From positions 620,001 through 684,000 of the forward strand of contig CAWIXB010000001.1 in assembly GCA_963839955.1 (NCBI GenBank): a stretch of DNA of 64,000 nt. The letters run 5' to 3'. Of this stretch, positions 61,794 through 64,000 are shown one piece after another (the stretch's first letter is position 1; each line of letters opens with the position of its first letter). The notes under the pieces were generated by a model. The model saw only the letters and a list, made by a program, of their open reading frames with translations, made no database searches and was not told the origin of the DNA. The translations under genes were made by a program, and so were the position numbers. This DNA comes from CAWIXB01 sp963839955. GTDB lineage: Bacteria; Actinomycetota; Actinomycetes; JACCUZ01.

Positions 61794-63449
61794 ATGCGTA
61801 TGCGACGCGCGGCTTGGATCGGCTTGCCGATGTCGATTGCCCTGTTTGTAGCCGGTTGTGGCGGGGGCGATGACGACGGAGGAGACGGCGGCAGCGGCAA
61901 CAAGGCCGCGGCCACCGGCGGAACGTTCTCGATCCAGATCAGCAACCCACAGTTCCTCGTTCCGACCAACACGAACGAGACCAGCGGTTCGGAGGTGCTC
62001 GACGCGATCTTCACGGGACTCGTGAACTACGACCCGAAGACCAACGAGCCCGAGCCCAGTGAGCTGGCAGAGTCGATCGAGACGACCGACCAGAAGACCT
62101 ACACGATCAAGATCAAGCCGGGCTGGACGTTCCACAACGGCGAGCCAGTCACCGCGCAGTCGTTCGTTGACTCCTGGAACTACGGTGCGCTGAACAAGAA
62201 CGGCCAGAACAACAACTACTTCTTCGGCACCATCGAGGGCTATGCCGCCCTGAACCCCGAGGACCCGAACCCCGAGGACGACAAGGTCCCGCCGGCCACG
62301 GCTGACACGCTGTCCGGCCTCAAGGTCGTCAGCGACACGGAGTTCACCGTCACGCTGACCGAGCCGGACAACACGTTCTACGCGGCGCTCGGCTACACGG
62401 CGTTCTACCCGATGACCAAGGAAGCGCTCGCCGACACCGCCGCCTTCGAGAAGGCGCCGATCGGCAACGGGCCGTTCCAGTTGGAGGGCCAGGTCGAGCC
62501 GAACAAGCAGATCGTGGTCAAGAAGTTCGCCGACTACAAGGGCACCCAGCCCAAGGCGGACGGGATCACGTTCAAGATCTACGCCTCGGCGGAGACCGCG
62601 TACAACGACCTGCGCGCGAACAACCTCGACATCATGGACCAGCTGCCCCCGAGCGCCCTGGCGAACGCGCCAACAGAGCTCGGTGACCGCTACAAGGAGT
62701 TCCCGTCGTCGTACTACCAGTTCCTTGGTTTCCCGACGTTCGACCCGAACTTCACCGACGTCAACGTCCGCAAGGCCATCTCCATGGCCATCGACCGCGC
62801 GACCATCGGCAAGACCGTCTTCCAGGGCACGCGTGTCCCGGCTGACGGTTTCGTGAGCCCGGTCGTGGCGGGTTACCGCAAGGGTGTCTGTGGCGAGGCC
62901 TGCTCGTTCGACCCGGCTGCCGCCAAGGCGGCACTCGAGCAGGGCGGCGGCCTCGACTCCATGTCGATCACCTACAACGCTGACGGTGGCCACAAGGAGT
63001 GGACCGAGGCAGCCTGCAACCAGATCAAGCAGAACCTCGGCGTTGCCTGCAAGGCCGTGCCGAAGTCGGCGTTCGACGTCCTGCTCGACGACCTCGACAA
63101 GGCCAAGGCGAAGAAGATCGGCTTCGGTCCGTTCCGCCTCGGCTGGATCATGGACTACCCGTCGATGCAGAACTACCTCGGCCCGCTCTACGGATCCACG
63201 GGGTCGTCGAACTACTACGGCTACAGCAACAAGACCTTCGACGGTCTGGTCGCAGACGGCCAGCAGGCCGCCACACCGGACGAGGCCATCGCCAAGTGGC
63301 AGGAGGCCGAGGACATCCTCGTCGAGGAGTTCCCGATTGCCCCGCTGTGGTTCGGCGTCAGCAACTCCGGTCGCTCCGAGAACGTCGACAACGTCCGGGT
63401 GGACGTCTTCGACCGGATCGACAAGGTCAACGTCACGGTCAACAAGTAG
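61794..63449 (+). CDS. Peptide ABC transporter substrate-binding lipoprotein (OppA-like)
   Basis: A 551-residue exported lipoprotein. Signal peptide with lipobox LFVAGC (Cys near 23), then a Gly/Asp linker and a family 5 solute-binding domain: LNYDPKTNEPEPSELAESIE, YTIKIKPGWTFHNGEPVTAQSFVDSWNYG, APIGNGPFQLEG, NVRKAISMAIDRATIGKTVFQG. AGGAG is upstream; a second ATG two codons on is possible. It heads an oligopeptide transporter whose permease starts at 63593. Confidence 0.93.
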   Translation: MRMRRAAWIGLPMSIALFVAGCGGGDDDGGDGGSGNKAAATGGTFSIQISNPQFLVPTNTNETSGSEVLDAIFTGLVNYDPKTNEPEPSELAESIETTDQKTYTIKIKPGWTFHNGEPVTAQSFVDSWNYGALNKNGQNNNYFFGTIEGYAALNPEDPNPEDDKVPPATADTLSGLKVVSDTEFTVTLTEPDNTFYAALGYTAFYPMTKEALADTAAFEKAPIGNGPFQLEGQVEPNKQIVVKKFADYKGTQPKADGITFKIYASAETAYNDLRANNLDIMDQLPPSALANAPTELGDRYKEFPSSYYQFLGFPTFDPNFTDVNVRKAISMAIDRATIGKTVFQGTRVPADGFVSPVVAGYRKGVCGEACSFDPAAAKAALEQGGGLDSMSITYNADGGHKEWTEAACNQIKQNLGVACKAVPKSAFDVLLDDLDKAKAKKIGFGPFRLGWIMDYPSMQNYLGPLYGSTGSSNYYGYSNKTFDGLVADGQQAATPDEAIAKWQEAEDILVEEFPIAPLWFGVSNSGRSENVDNVRVDVFDRIDKVNVTVNK

Positions 63450-63480
63450 AGGTTCCCTCTAGGTAGAGATCCGTCGGCGT

Positions 63481-63509
63481 ACCCTGGCCGGGCAATGCTC
63501 GGCTAGGGT
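63481..63509 (+). terminator. Minor hairpin between oppA and oppB
   Basis: ACCCTGGCCG (63481-63490) and CGGCTAGGGT (63500-63509) pair with one G-T wobble over 10 bp, 31 nt after the oppA stop. Forms the first of two hairpins in this gap. Confidence 0.5.
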
Positions 63510-63534
63510 GCGCTCGCGGACCGGATGACGGTAC

Positions 63535-63568
63535 GGGGGCAGCCGGCGCGAGGGCGTCGGCTGCCCCC
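63535..63568 (+). terminator. Hairpin terminator or attenuator between oppA and oppB
   Basis: GGGGGCAGCCG (63535-63545) and CGGCTGCCCCC (63558-63568) form an 11-bp stem with a 12-nt loop, then TTCCT. Lying between the binding-protein gene and the first permease gene, it may lower permease expression relative to the binding protein, as in many opp operons. Confidence 0.75.
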
Positions 63569-63592
63569 TTCCTACGGCGGAGGCAGGACACG

Positions 63593-64000
63593 ATGGGGCG
63601 TTACGTCGCTCGGCGGCTTCTCCAGTTGATCCCCGTCCTGATCGGGACGACGTTCTTGATCTTCACCATGGTCTTCGCCATGCCGGGCGACAAGGTCCAG
63701 CGCCTCTGCGGCGAACGGATGTGCGACCCGGCAAGGGCAGCCTTCCTGCGCGCCGAGTACAACCTGGACGACCCCCTGCCGGTCCAGTACGCGAAGTACA
63801 TGGCCGGCGTCGTCCAAGGGGACTTCGGCAAGAACTTCACCGGCCGCCCTGTCTCCGAGATCTTCGCCGACGCCTGGCCCGTCACCATGAAGCTCGCCCT
63901 CACGGCGTTCGTGATCGAGATCGTCGTCGGCCTGGGCATCGGTCTGCTCGCCGGGCTGAGACGCGGTGGCTTCGCCGATCGAACCGTGCTCTTGGGCACG
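63593..64000 (+). CDS. Peptide ABC transporter permease (OppB-like), partial
   Basis: The first 136 residues of a binding-protein-dependent permease; the gene runs off the window end. It starts MGRYVARRLLQLIPVLIGTTFLIFTMVFAMPGD with TM1, then the typical extracytoplasmic segment EYNLDDPLPVQYAKYMAGVVQGDFGKNF and TM2 (MKLALTAFVIEIVVGLGIGLLAGL). Forms the channel with OppC. ATG start. Confidence 0.93.
   Translation, partial: MGRYVARRLLQLIPVLIGTTFLIFTMVFAMPGDKVQRLCGERMCDPARAAFLRAEYNLDDPLPVQYAKYMAGVVQGDFGKNFTGRPVSEIFADAWPVTMKLALTAFVIEIVVGLGIGLLAGLRRGGFADRTVLLGT

Overview
The window is high-GC, gene-dense actinobacterial DNA. Gene content suggests the Propionibacteriales, most likely a Nocardioides-like genus. 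The evidence is a mycothiol S-conjugate amidase (Mca), a GreA/DUF4307/Mca cluster, 13E12-type DUF222-HNH proteins, a mycobacterial Sdh1-type succinate dehydrogenase operon and many GTG starts with GTGA or ATGA overlaps. The genus is an inference. From memory of the M. tuberculosis map, the order greA, DUF4307, mca, small membrane protein, DUF255 protein, hemolysin III, UppS, PhoH2, fumC, glpX, xseB, xseA, ispH, ychF matches Rv1080c to Rv1112, so 22-44 kb is conserved core. The flanks and islands such as 0-13 kb and 44-55 kb are accessory.

Layout. 0-2.5 kb: a 68-residue DGGA-repeat peptide, a JmjC/cupin oxygenase and a sucrase/ferredoxin-like protein, which together look like a possible peptide-modification locus. 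2.5-8.0 kb: msrA, a DDAH-like hydrolase and a cystathionine gamma-synthase/lyase (both broken by several small frameshifts), a glutamate-mutase-type MutL/GlmL protein and LtrA. Paired copies of a 20-bp repeat bracket this block. 8.1-14.4 kb: an intact DUF222-HNH gene, a membrane protein, a kinase/class IV aminotransferase/sulfotransferase operon, a GrpB protein and an MFS transporter. 14.4-22 kb: a VWA/AAA pair, a ROK sugar kinase, threonine dehydratase and a DrrAB-type ABC exporter.

22-44 kb is the conserved core: greA, DUF4307, mca, a PAS-GGDEF-EAL protein, DUF255, hemolysin III, undecaprenyl/Z-prenyl diphosphate synthase, PhoH2, a secreted SLT-type protein with a long structured leader, fumarase, GlpX, a second (broken) DUF222-HNH gene, exonuclease VII, IspH, DUF6542, RmuC and YchF. 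43.8-47.8 kb: a secreted GH67 alpha-glucuronidase and an SGNH hydrolase behind a perfect LacI-type operator, which fits glucuronoxylan use. 48.1-49.7 kb: a rifampicin-monooxygenase-like flavoprotein preceded by a sequence matching the rifamycin-associated element (RAE). Then come a second GGDEF-EAL protein, an RTX calcium-binding protein, a cysteine-desulfurase-like protein, a pterin dehydratase and a Nudix hydrolase. 55.5-59.6 kb: an sdhCAB operon whose SdhB carries a helical repeat-like C-terminal extension of about 200 residues. The window ends with typA and the start of an oligopeptide ABC transporter (oppA, partial oppB).

The points most worth a second look are the DGGA-repeat peptide/oxygenase locus, the chain of three overlapping 9-codon ORFs ahead of mca, the RAE-controlled monooxygenase, the SdhB fusion, and the structured leader of the SLT gene. 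No tRNA, rRNA, CRISPR array or insertion sequence was recognised.
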